Source of the DNA: Candidatus Aerophobota bacterium
GTDB lineage: Bacteria > Aerophobota > Aerophobia > Aerophobales > B3-G15
DNA length: 5,347 nucleotides
Assembly (NCBI GenBank): GCA_003648845.1
Contig: QMQA01000110.1
Location: 1 to 5,347 of the forward strand
Direction of reading: 5' to 3'
Shown here: positions 1-4,670 of the stretch, one piece after another
How the letters are laid out: the number at the start of each line of letters is the position of its first letter
How positions within the stretch are numbered: position 1 is the stretch's first letter
The notes under the pieces: model-generated
What the model was told of the DNA's origin: nothing
Seen by the model: only the letters and a program-made list of their open reading frames with translations
Databases searched by the model: none
Program-made: the position numbers and the translations under genes

Positions 1-440
1 GATTTGGCCTTTTGAGTAACAAACCCATCAAGGTAAAAGAAACCGAGGTTATTCCTCTGGATGTTGTTTTGGCATTAACTCCACCAGCTCCCTCCTCTGC
101 CGAGGAGATAAAAGAAATTATTGAGGAAGGAATTGAGGGGGAGGAAGGGTATACAGGGATAGTAATAGAAGGTAAAAAAGCAGGCAAGAAGATAAAATAC
201 GCTTATAAAATAAATTCTCCTGGTCTTGAGGAGTCTTTTAAAAAACTGGGAGTATCGTATACCACGTATATGACAAGTATATCAGCTGTAACTTTCACCA
301 AACTGTTTGTTCAAGGCAAAATTAAAAAGAAGGGGCTTTTCCCCCCAGAATGTTTAGATGCTGAGGTAAGATGTGAGTTTTTAAAAGAAATAGCTAAAAA
401 AGATATAACAGTAACGCAAATAGTTGAAAGTACTCTCTAA
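1..440 (+). CDS. Saccharopine dehydrogenase family protein, C-terminal part (5' end outside window)
   Basis: The frame is open to the left edge; the first whole codon is at position 3 and it ends with TAA at 438-440. The TTG at 12 is an internal leucine, not a start: codons before it read F-G-L-L and continue without a break into the family-like stretch. Visible residues resemble the C-terminal catalytic domain of saccharopine-dehydrogenase-like oxidoreductases: a VIPLDVVLALTPPAPSS segment, the EGEEGYTGIVIEGKK strand pair, a YTTYMTSISAVTFTKLF helix and the closing KGLFPPECLDAE motif. Family members include NAD(P)-dependent saccharopine dehydrogenase of lysine metabolism and carboxynorspermidine dehydrogenase of polyamine synthesis. 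The N-terminal Rossmann domain is off-window, so the substrate cannot be settled. The C-terminus looks full length although an insertion element starts right after the stop. Family assignment is fairly sure, exact function is not. Confidence 0.8.
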   Translation, partial: FGLLSNKPIKVKETEVIPLDVVLALTPPAPSSAEEIKEIIEEGIEGEEGYTGIVIEGKKAGKKIKYAYKINSPGLEESFKKLGVSYTTYMTSISAVTFTKLFVQGKIKKKGLFPPECLDAEVRCEFLKEIAKKDITVTQIVESTL

Positions 441-445
441 ACGCG

Positions 446-456
446 GCCCGAAGGGC
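446..456 (+). repeat. Left-end hairpin of the IS200-type element
   Basis: A 4-bp perfect stem GCCC/GGGC closes a GAA loop, six bases inside the presumed left border. In IS200/IS605 elements TnpA recognises subterminal hairpins on single-stranded DNA. The match in loop sequence to the 947-961 hairpin at the other end supports that role. The stem is short, so this is a contextual call. Confidence 0.45.
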
Positions 457-485
457 AGAGTTCCACGGACAAGCGCCAGTGAGTT

Positions 486-503
486 CCACGGGTTTGCCCG
501 TGG
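486..503 (+). repeat. Strong 7-bp hairpin in the tnpA leader
   Basis: CCACGGG (486-492) pairs perfectly with CCCGTGG (497-503) around a TTTG loop, 37 bases before the transposase ATG. In the well-studied Salmonella IS200, leader hairpins block read-through transcription from outside and hide the tnpA ribosome binding site. This hairpin may do something similar, but no T-run follows it, so a simple rho-independent terminator is unlikely. It could also be part of the left-end DNA signal. Confidence 0.5.
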
Positions 504-524
504 GTGAATGAGTAGGCGACGATA

Positions 525-533
525 TGCTATAAT
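525..533 (+). promoter_or_regulatory. Possible extended -10 promoter of tnpA
   Basis: TGCTATAAT matches the extended -10 form TGnTATAAT exactly. No good -35 lies 16-18 bases upstream (505-510 reads TGAATG). Transcription would begin near 539-541, almost on the ATG at 540, so the message would be leaderless or nearly so. No Shine-Dalgarno site is visible before that ATG, which fits. Only the motif supports this call. Confidence 0.35.
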
Positions 534-539
534 ATAGAT

Positions 540-971
540 ATGGAGATCAGATTGTCAGGGCACAGTGCATATCGTACTGAGTACCATATGGTGTGGATAC
601 CAAAATATCGTCGCCGTATCTTGAATCCTGGCGTCAGAGGTTACCTGAGAAAACTTTTTCCGAAGATACTGAGAAGTATGCCAGGATGTGAGGTAGTGAA
701 GTACAATATTCAGGTGGATCACGTCCATATGGTGATGGTCATCCCACCGAAATATGCAGTAAGTGAGATAGTGGAGAAGATGAAAGGGACAACTGCGAGT
801 CTGTTGAGGAAAAAGTTTTCTTGGCTGGCCAAGGTGTACTGGAAAGAGAATGTTGTCTGATCACCCGGATATTTTGTTTCAACAGTGGGAATCGGTGAAA
901 GAGAAATCCTCAAGTATGTCAAATGGTAACAAAGCCAGGATTCAGGTCAAGCGAAGCTTGAGTTGTTTTAA
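540..971 (+). pseudogene. tnpA: IS200-type Y1 transposase TnpA, broken by two in-frame stops
   Basis: The 143-codon frame runs from ATG 540 to TAA 969-971 with internal stops at codon 107 (TGA, 858-860) and codon 130 (TAA, 927-929). Ignoring the stops, the translation is collinear with a complete IS200 TnpA, a HUH single-strand DNA transposase. An N-terminal TEYHMVWIPKYRRRIL strand and helix region is followed by the metal-binding HUH motif D60-H-V-H63. A KGTTASLLRKKF helix comes next, then WSPGYFVSTVG (W being the first stop), a catalytic-tyrosine helix around Y126 and a DSGQAKLEL tail. Both stops are one transition away from the expected codon (TGG to TGA, CAA to TAA). The second sits four residues after Y126, where the family has the conserved Gln. 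The 106-residue product lacks the nucleophilic Tyr and should be inactive. There is no frameshift, so the decay looks recent. Confidence 0.85.
947..961 (+). repeat. Right-end hairpin of the IS200-type element
   Basis: TCAAGC (947-952) pairs perfectly with GCTTGA (956-961) around a GAA loop. It lies inside the last codons of the transposase frame, 10 bases before its final TAA, a usual place for an IS200/IS605 right-end hairpin. It shares the loop with the left-end hairpin at 446-456. Confidence 0.5.
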
Positions 972-998
972 GTGCCACAGTTTTAGTATTCCTGTCCC

Positions 999-1237
999 TT
1001 GACAATAGCAAGAGCCATAGCTCAAGAACCAGAAATTATGCTTTTAGATAAGCCTACAAGCAATCTGGACTTAAAACATCAACTGGAAGTTTTAGAAATA
1101 GTAAAAAATTGGTTAAAGAAAAAGGTATTTCGGTGATAATGGCTATGCATGAGCTCAATTTAGCCCCCAGGTATTCAGATAAATTTGTGATGTTAAAAAA
1201 CGGGACATCACCTCATCCACTTTTTTTAAAAATTTAA
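999..1237 (+). pseudogene. ABC transporter ATPase remnant (FepC/BtuD-like), 5'-truncated and frameshifted
   Basis: Conceptual translation from about 1002 gives [20 protein letters not shown], then [20 protein letters not shown]. This is the region after the signature motif of an ATPase from iron-siderophore/heme/cobalamin importers. It covers Walker B, the D-loop (SNLD) and the following helix. The Walker A, Q-loop and LSGGQ parts are missing: the match starts just past the IS element and a stop (984-986) lies upstream in frame. A one-base loss in the A-run at 1119-1123 shifts the rest, [19 protein letters not shown] and then KFVMLKNG, into another frame; this holds the H-loop histidine (codon 1148). 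Homology ends near 1204 and the frame stops at TAA 1235-1237. The catalytic glutamate after the Walker B aspartate has become lysine (codon 1050). Three independent defects make this a certain pseudogene. No transporter partner genes are in the window. Confidence 0.8.
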
Positions 1238-1267
1238 TATTTCTGGAGGTCTTTTACTAAAACCTTC

Positions 1268-1918
1268 TTAAGATTTCCTTAACTTGATACATACAAATCC
1301 TGCATTCTTCACCGGTTTTGGTTCTGGCAGGTAAGGTCTTATATTTATACACTCTGCTGGTTCTTCAAAAAGGGTGGAGAAAACAGTTTCCAGCTTAAAT
1401 CCGATTTTTTCTGAGAGACTTATAGCCTCCTTGACAGTATAAAAATGAGCCACAGAGTAAAAGGGATGCCCCTCTTCTTTTTTCTTTAAATAAAATCTCC
1501 CCCAGCTACTATCTCTGGGAACTATCCCCAGGACAAGTTTCCCATCTTTTCTCAATACATAAAAACACTCCTTTAATGCTCTCAGAGGGTTATCCAAGAA
1601 GCAAAAAGTTACTATTATGGCTATCCCACCAAAAAAATCTGGGAGAAAGGGCAGATGTTCAGCTGTAGCCTTCACTGCTTTTATTTTTCTTTTAGTAGCC
1701 TCTTTTAACATTTTCTCAGACGGATCTATTCCAAAATCTATACCGATTTTTTCAGCAAATCTTCCTGTTCCAACTCCTATCTCAAGCCATGGCCTTGGTA
1801 CTCCTTGAAGAGCTTTCTCCAGACATTTGCTCTCCAATTCAAAAATTTTCTTATTTTGAAACTCATCGAACCATTCATCATATCTTTTGTAAAGTTTGTC
1901 AAATATCTTCCAGCTCAT
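1268..1918 (-). CDS. Class I SAM-dependent methyltransferase (UbiE/Methyltransf_11 type)
   Basis: The 216-residue protein has the class I methyltransferase fold motifs in order. Motif I is LEIGVGTGRFAEKIG (residues 45-59), the SAM-binding glycine-rich loop. An acidic post-I segment GIDPSEKML (63-71) has Asp65 for the ribose hydroxyls. AEHLPF (86-91) lines the adenine pocket, a FCFLDNPLRAL strand and helix follow, and LRKDGKLVLGIVPRD (122-136) forms the strand after motif III. The C-terminal part (about 140-216) is substrate-specific and not recognised, so the methyl acceptor is unknown. It appears cytosolic, without signal or membrane segments. The ATG at 1918 has a modest GAGAAG site six bases upstream. 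It lies last in a co-directional block, 34 bases after a possible small ORF and 198 bases after the DUF89 gene, and ends with TAA convergent to the ABC remnant. No clear terminator follows. Confidence 0.85.
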   Translation of the reverse strand: MSWKIFDKLYKRYDEWFDEFQNKKIFELESKCLEKALQGVPRPWLEIGVGTGRFAEKIGIDFGIDPSEKMLKEATKRKIKAVKATAEHLPFLPDFFGGIAIIVTFCFLDNPLRALKECFYVLRKDGKLVLGIVPRDSSWGRFYLKKKEEGHPFYSVAHFYTVKEAISLSEKIGFKLETVFSTLFEEPAECINIRPYLPEPKPVKNAGFVCIKLRKS

Positions 1919-1952
1919 ATGTTACTTCTCGCCATTTTTTATTTTTATATAG

Positions 1953-2120
1953 TTAAAAATTTTCCTGAAGGATGTTACACCACTTATCACTCCTATTCAA
2001 TTTTTTTCTCTTATTTTCGGGGCTAACTTTTTGGATTATGGCCTTAAATGCCTTGCTTTCTTTATCGGAATGAAAGGTAAACAGAGGAATTGGGAAATGG
2101 AATAACAAGAATAACCTCAC
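1953..2120 (-). CDS. Possible small ORF of 55 residues between DUF89 and methyltransferase genes
   Basis: A GTG at 2120 overlaps the TGA stop of the DUF89 gene as GTGA, and 55 codons follow to TAA at 1953-1955. The product begins MRLFLLFHFPIPLFTF (GTG read as Met), a hydrophobic stretch, and continues with a lysine-rich part (KESKAFKAIIQKVSPENKR). Stop-start overlap with the gene before and 34 bases to the gene after are typical of translationally coupled operon genes. However, a frame this short can arise by chance, the Shine-Dalgarno (GAAAG) is weak, and I recognise no family. It could also be the 3' relic of a lost gene. The rest of the 1919-2116 gap shows no RNA gene and no convincing promoter or terminator. 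Confidence 0.3.
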   Translation of the reverse strand: MRLFLLFHFPIPLFTFHSDKESKAFKAIIQKVSPENKRKKLNRSDKWCNILQENF

Positions 2121-2959
2121 ATCTGAGCTTTCAAAATTACGTCTCCTAATTTACATTTTAAATCTCTTGCTATTACTGGACATTTTGCCTTAAGAAGAAA
2201 GAATATAGGTTTTTTTTCCTGGGAGAGAGTTTCATAGTTTCCCTGTCCTTTACTAATGATTAGTTTAGATTTATTGTAGTGACTTAAAAATTCTCCTGAA
2301 CACTCTCTTAGAATAGTTCCAGGAGCATCGCAGCCAGAAGATATAACCTCTGCCACCTCATCCATTTTGCAAAAAAGAGCATCATCTATAGTGGCATCAT
2401 TTATAATCGGTTTATCTCTTACTGCGTAAATAACCCTCTTTTTTAAGCTTTCAATTAAAATGCGGTCGAATACCACCTCTCCTGCATTGTCTGCTATATA
2501 CAGAATTTCATCTGTATTTTTTAAGGATTCTTTAAATCTGTCATAATCCAAAATGGCAAAATTCTGGTGAAGGATTTTTTTGAGCTCCTTTTTTATATTA
2601 ACTTCACTGCCTGCCCCCAGATCAATAACGTTTCCGGCTATAGCTATTCTTATTGCCATAAGTAGAGGGTCTTCTGCTCTTTTTGCTTTTTCTTTTAACT
2701 CCGGGTAAAGCTCTAAGGCCATTTTGTTGTGTCTATTTTTAATTTCCCTATAGGGGTCAGATGAGTCTGTAAACTGATGAACGATTTTATGGATGATCTT
2801 GCCCATTTCTGGAGGAGTGCTATTCAGAGGAAATTCAGGAATGACTTTTGCTATTTCAAATAAAACCTTTCTGTGTTTTGCCTCATCCCCGGTAGTCATT
2901 CTAATTGCTTCCAATCCCTGCCTGAAAAAACAGGGTATACAATCAAGGTATGTTTTCAT
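2117..2959 (-). CDS. DUF89 family metal-dependent phosphatase (AF1104-like, damage-control type)
   Basis: The 280-residue protein has the layout of prokaryotic DUF89 proteins. It starts with the N-terminal C7-x-x-C10 pair (LDCIPCF) and an all-helical region. It then shows GNVIDLG (109-115), IADNAGEVVFD (155-165) with the metal-ligand pair D157-N158 and D165, and a VRDKPIINDAT strand (180-190). SGCDAPG (208-214) and SKGQGNYE (236-243) complete the set. Members of this fold are Co/Ni/Mn-dependent phosphatases. Several act on harmful sugar-phosphate or cofactor by-products (metabolite damage control), but the substrate of this bacterial/archaeal branch with the CxxC is not firmly known. The ATG at 2959 is preceded by AAGG seven bases upstream. 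It follows the ferredoxin gene by 18 bases, across a doubled TAG-TAG stop. Ferredoxin and phosphatase are probably co-expressed. Family call is firm, reaction unproven. Confidence 0.88.
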   Translation of the reverse strand: MKTYLDCIPCFFRQGLEAIRMTTGDEAKHRKVLFEIAKVIPEFPLNSTPPEMGKIIHKIVHQFTDSSDPYREIKNRHNKMALELYPELKEKAKRAEDPLLMAIRIAIAGNVIDLGAGSEVNIKKELKKILHQNFAILDYDRFKESLKNTDEILYIADNAGEVVFDRILIESLKKRVIYAVRDKPIINDATIDDALFCKMDEVAEVISSGCDAPGTILRECSGEFLSHYNKSKLIISKGQGNYETLSQEKKPIFFLLKAKCPVIARDLKCKLGDVILKAQM

Positions 2960-2977
2960 TTTTTTACCTTATAACTA

Positions 2978-3271
2978 CTATAGGCGATCATTATCTTTTT
3001 GCTTTATTTCCAGTTTGTCAAGTTTTTCAAAGATTTTTTCAAATTCTTCATCCAGCTTTTGACAGGTATCTTTTATTTCTTTAAGGGAGACGACCCTTTC
3101 TATTTTTTTCCTGATTGCTCCTCTTGGACAGGCTTTTTCACAGTTGAAGCACTCTATACATTTATTTTGGTCAATATAGGCTTTGCCTCCAATTATACTT
3201 ATTGCTCCTTGGGGACAAACTCGGGCACAAAATCCACACCCTACACAGAGATCCCAATCCACTCTAAGCAT
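2978..3271 (-). CDS. 2[4Fe-4S] ferredoxin-like protein with C-terminal coiled coil
   Basis: Two complete clusters of the bacterial type are present in 97 residues. C9-x2-C12-x2-C15-x3-C19-P and C38-x2-C41-x2-C44-x3-C48-P each should bind one [4Fe-4S] cluster by the usual crossed ligation. The fold domain ends near residue 55. The remaining 40 residues are highly charged with leucine/isoleucine spacing (SLKEIKDTCQKLDEEF, then EKIFEKLDKLEIK) typical of a coiled coil; free ferredoxins of this type are about 55-60 residues. The tail suggests oligomerisation or docking to a partner, and the protein probably moves electrons in the cytosol. A strong AGGAGGT site sits just before the ATG at 3271. The gene starts 13 bases after the upstream MBL-fold gene ends, so its ribosome site lies almost directly behind that stop. 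Confidence 0.9.
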   Translation of the reverse strand: MLRVDWDLCVGCGFCARVCPQGAISIIGGKAYIDQNKCIECFNCEKACPRGAIRKKIERVVSLKEIKDTCQKLDEEFEKIFEKLDKLEIKQKDNDRL

Positions 3272-3284
3272 TTTACCTCCTCTT

Positions 3285-4139
3285 TTAGCTATCTATTTTA
3301 ATTTTTTTGCCAACCCCTGCCAGGATGAAATTTTTTTTATAAATATCTTGGAAAAGCTTACAGGTAAGATCGCCAGAGCAGTGGCAAGGAGCTACTTTTT
3401 TTACTCCTTCGCGCTCGAATTCCTGAATTATCTTTTTAATCTGGTAACTCCTTACTCCTGAAAGATGAAAGCCCCCTAACACTAAGTAAACACTGTCTTG
3501 TGTGATTTCCTTTGCCCTTTTAATAATGTTTACTATTCCAGGGTGGGCACAGCCAGTGATTACTATAAGGCCTTTTTTTATCTTGATTAATAAAGATTGC
3601 TCTTTTATCCATTTACCCATTTCACCGGTAGAATAAACATTACTACATATCTTAATAGAGTCTTTTACTTCAACTATCTTTGCCCCAATTTTTTTTATTT
3701 TTTGTTTGAAACTTTGGGAAAAGGAGGCGGGAAGGTAAACTTCGACCCCGGGATTGTGAGCTAAAAATGAATCAAGCCCTTCTGTATGATCACCATGAAT
3801 GTGAGAGAGGACAACTATCTCTATTTTATTAGGGTCTATCCCCAGTTTTTGCATATTTGAAAGAAGGATTTGACCATCCCCTCCTGTATCAAAAAGGATA
3901 GTTTTATCTGTTCCCTCTATCAGGCAGGAAAACCCCCAGGCTGGCTTAAGGTTTGTATCAAAATCGTGGTTGTCGTAGAGGATGGTAATTGTTATATCGG
4001 TATAAGGTAAGGTAAAATTTTCTTTAAGAGAGGTGAGCTGGATTTTTTTGTTATCCTTTTTGTCGTTAGGAAAACTTGCCCTACTGCATAAAAATGCAAA
4101 TAATATAAAAAATTCTAAAAACAAGCTTATTTTTGTCAT
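3285..4139 (-). CDS. Metallo-beta-lactamase-fold hydrolase of the COG1237/MJ0301 type with N-terminal signal peptide
   Basis: The 284-residue protein carries the full metal-site set of the MBL fold. These are FDTGG (83-87), H113-I-H115-G-D117-H118 (HxHxDH), H199 in ITGCAHPGI, H225 in LGGFHLSG and H253 in APCHCSGD. The CAHPG, GGFHL and CHCSG signatures mark the COG1237 branch, often labelled dihydropterin-aminobenzene-phosphate synthase-like after an archaeal pterin enzyme; that activity cannot be assumed here. The core starts near residue 49 (ITITILYDNHDF). Before it are a hydrophobic segment (residues 5-18) and a possible signal peptidase I site after S19-R-A21, so the protein may be exported. 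C18 is not in a good lipobox. The ATG at 4139 abuts the TAA of the FmdB-like gene with no gap and has only a weak site (AGAGA), implying translational coupling. Confidence 0.88.
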   Translation of the reverse strand: MTKISLFLEFFILFAFLCSRASFPNDKKDNKKIQLTSLKENFTLPYTDITITILYDNHDFDTNLKPAWGFSCLIEGTDKTILFDTGGDGQILLSNMQKLGIDPNKIEIVVLSHIHGDHTEGLDSFLAHNPGVEVYLPASFSQSFKQKIKKIGAKIVEVKDSIKICSNVYSTGEMGKWIKEQSLLIKIKKGLIVITGCAHPGIVNIIKRAKEITQDSVYLVLGGFHLSGVRSYQIKKIIQEFEREGVKKVAPCHCSGDLTCKLFQDIYKKNFILAGVGKKIKIDS

Positions 4140-4364
4140 TTATCTCTGACAGCATCTTTTAGGATTATCACAGGGATTGGTCATACCACAACACTCAGAC
4201 ACTATAGGCTCTGAACTTCTTACAGATAAACTCGCAGGTAAAAGTTTTACCAGTTTATCACTTCCACAGCTTCTGCACCTTATCTTGTTGCTGCCTTTAC
4301 CTACTCCTTCGAGAATTTGGGTAATACTGCCACATTTCTCACATTTATATCGATAAAGAGGCAT
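4140..4364 (-). CDS. FmdB-family zinc ribbon protein with extra cysteine-rich tail
   Basis: The 74-residue protein starts MPLYRYKCEKCG, the hallmark N-terminus of the FmdB/CxxC_CXXC_SSSS zinc ribbon family. Zinc knuckles are C8-x2-C11 and C30-x2-C33, followed by the usual KLLPASLSVRSS linker. The name comes from a putative regulator near formamidase genes in Methylophilus; the molecular role of most members is unknown. The C-terminus adds five more cysteines in ECCGMTNPCDNPKRCCQR (C58, C59, C65, C71, C72), a possible second metal site. It is the first gene after a perfect sigma-70-type promoter. A GAGGAG site lies eight bases before the ATG at 4364. It ends directly against the MBL-fold gene, so the two are almost surely made together. 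Confidence 0.85.
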   Translation of the reverse strand: MPLYRYKCEKCGSITQILEGVGKGSNKIRCRSCGSDKLVKLLPASLSVRSSEPIVSECCGMTNPCDNPKRCCQR

Positions 4365-4396
4365 CTTTTATACTCCTCCTGGTACATTTTTGCTTC

Positions 4397-4424
4397 ATTA
4401 TAATGTGGAAATAATTTTTGTCAA
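4397..4424 (-). promoter_or_regulatory. Consensus sigma-70 promoter of the fmdB-like operon
   Basis: Read on the minus strand, a perfect -35 TTGACA (4424-4419) and a perfect -10 TATAAT (4402-4397) are separated by 16 bases. Transcription should begin near 4390, giving a leader of about 26 bases that contains the ribosome site. There is no room for a riboswitch or attenuator, so regulation, if any, would act at initiation. This is the only strong promoter found for the five- or six-gene minus-strand block. Confidence 0.8.
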
Positions 4425-4455
4425 GTATGTTAGAAATAAAATTTGAGGTCAGATG

Positions 4456-4484
4456 TTGACTTGACTTGTTTGAAGTGTTAAAAT
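4456..4484 (+). promoter_or_regulatory. Possible plus-strand promoter facing the tRNA gene
   Basis: TTGACT (4456-4461) and TAAAAT (4479-4484) each match consensus at 5 of 6 bases with the ideal 17-base spacing. A start near 4491 would copy the 4488-4520 inverted repeats and then run antisense through the tRNA-Gly gene. No plus-strand gene follows. AT-rich DNA yields such matches by chance, so the call is tentative. Confidence 0.3.
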
Positions 4485-4487
4485 AAC

Positions 4488-4520
4488 CCTAAATAATATT
4501 AGGCAAATGCCTACTAGTAG
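4488..4520. repeat. Cluster of three overlapping short inverted repeats downstream of tRNA-Gly
   Basis: CCTAA/TTAGG (4488-4492 with 4499-4503), TAGGC/GCCTA (4500-4504 with 4509-4513, loop AAAT) and the 10-base palindrome CTACTAGTAG (4511-4520) overlap, so they cannot all form at once. On the minus strand the TAGGC hairpin is followed by ATATTATTT, which could make it a weak terminator for the tRNA transcript. A proper T-run is absent. The rest of 4425-4534 holds nothing else recognisable. Confidence 0.4.
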
Positions 4521-4534
4521 AGTTTCTTAAAGGC

Positions 4535-4609
4535 TGGAGCGGGAAACGGGATTCGAACCCGCGACCCTCAGCTTGGGAAGCTGATGCTCTACCCCTGAGC
4601 TATTCCCGC
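4535..4609 (-). tRNA. tRNA-Gly, anticodon CCC
   Basis: The 75-base minus-strand sequence folds into a full cloverleaf. The acceptor is GCGGGAA/TTCCCGC, the D-arm GCTC/GAGC has an AGGGGTA loop, and the anticodon stem TCAGC/GCTGA has loop TTCCCAA. A 5-base variable region follows, then a T-arm with the loop TTCGAAT. The anticodon CCC (plus-strand GGG at 4575-4577) reads the glycine codon GGG. Base 73 is T, the bacterial glycine identity element, and CCA is encoded (4535-4537 on the plus strand read TGG). The T-stem contains one G-T pair; otherwise all stems are intact, so the gene should be functional. Confidence 0.96.
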
Positions 4610-4636
4610 ATCCTGAAGGTGTTTTTATCATATATT

Positions 4637-4664
4637 ATTATACTGGTAACCGCCTTACTGACAA
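4637..4664 (-). promoter_or_regulatory. Promoter of tRNA-Gly
   Basis: On the minus strand TTGTCA (4664-4659, 5 of 6) and TATAAT (4642-4637, 6 of 6) are 16 bases apart. Predicted initiation near 4630 leaves a 5' leader of about 20 bases for RNase P removal. The -35 begins seven bases after the stop of the HAD phosphatase gene, so the tRNA probably has its own promoter despite co-direction with that gene. Confidence 0.65.
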
Positions 4665-4670
4665 GGGAGT

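Larger units (their letters stand above)
441..971 (+). mobile_element. IS200/IS605-type insertion element (single tnpA, degenerate)
   Basis: A block of about 530 bases, visibly more G+C-rich than its flanks, contains one HUH/Y1-type transposase reading frame bracketed by small hairpins, as in IS200-like elements that lack tnpB. The left end directly follows the stop of the upstream gene. It carries a GCCC-GAA-GGGC hairpin (446-456), an 11-base direct repeat GAGTTCCACGG (458-468 and 481-491) and a 7-bp hairpin (486-503). The right end has a 6-bp hairpin with the same GAA loop (947-961), overlapping the end of tnpA. Exact borders are uncertain: IS200/IS605 elements make no target duplication or terminal inverted repeats, and bases 972-1000 are not clearly element or flank. 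The damaged transposase makes it non-autonomous, though it could in principle be moved by a related transposase in trans. Confidence 0.72.

Noticed and set aside
12..14. TTG as the start of the first gene
   Set aside because: The frame is open upstream to the window edge and the residues before it continue the family-like sequence, so it is an internal Leu codon.
458..491. Beginning of a CRISPR array (11-base direct repeat GAGTTCCACGG, two copies)
   Set aside because: There are only two short copies 23 bases apart, inside the insertion element's left end. No further units occur.
858..860. TGA in tnpA as a recoded tryptophan or selenocysteine codon
   Set aside because: A second stop (TAA) occurs in the same frame at 927. 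The other genes here use TGG for Trp, and the DUF89 gene ends on TGA at the expected C-terminus. No SECIS-like hairpin was evident.
719..922. Minus-strand ORF of 67 codons
   Set aside because: It is the antisense shadow of the transposase frame and has no recognisable family features.
1617..2026. Plus-strand ORFs of 63 and 73 codons over the methyltransferase gene and its upstream gap
   Set aside because: They are mostly antisense to the methyltransferase motifs, have no good ribosome site and look like low-complexity shadow translations.
2793..3461. Three plus-strand ORFs of 89-100 codons over the DUF89, ferredoxin and MBL genes
   Set aside because: They run antisense to genes with firm domain motifs. 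Their phenylalanine-rich translations come from the A-rich coding strand opposite.
4365..4396. Riboswitch or attenuator before the operon
   Set aside because: The predicted leader is only about 26 bases and shows no stem beyond the ribosome site.
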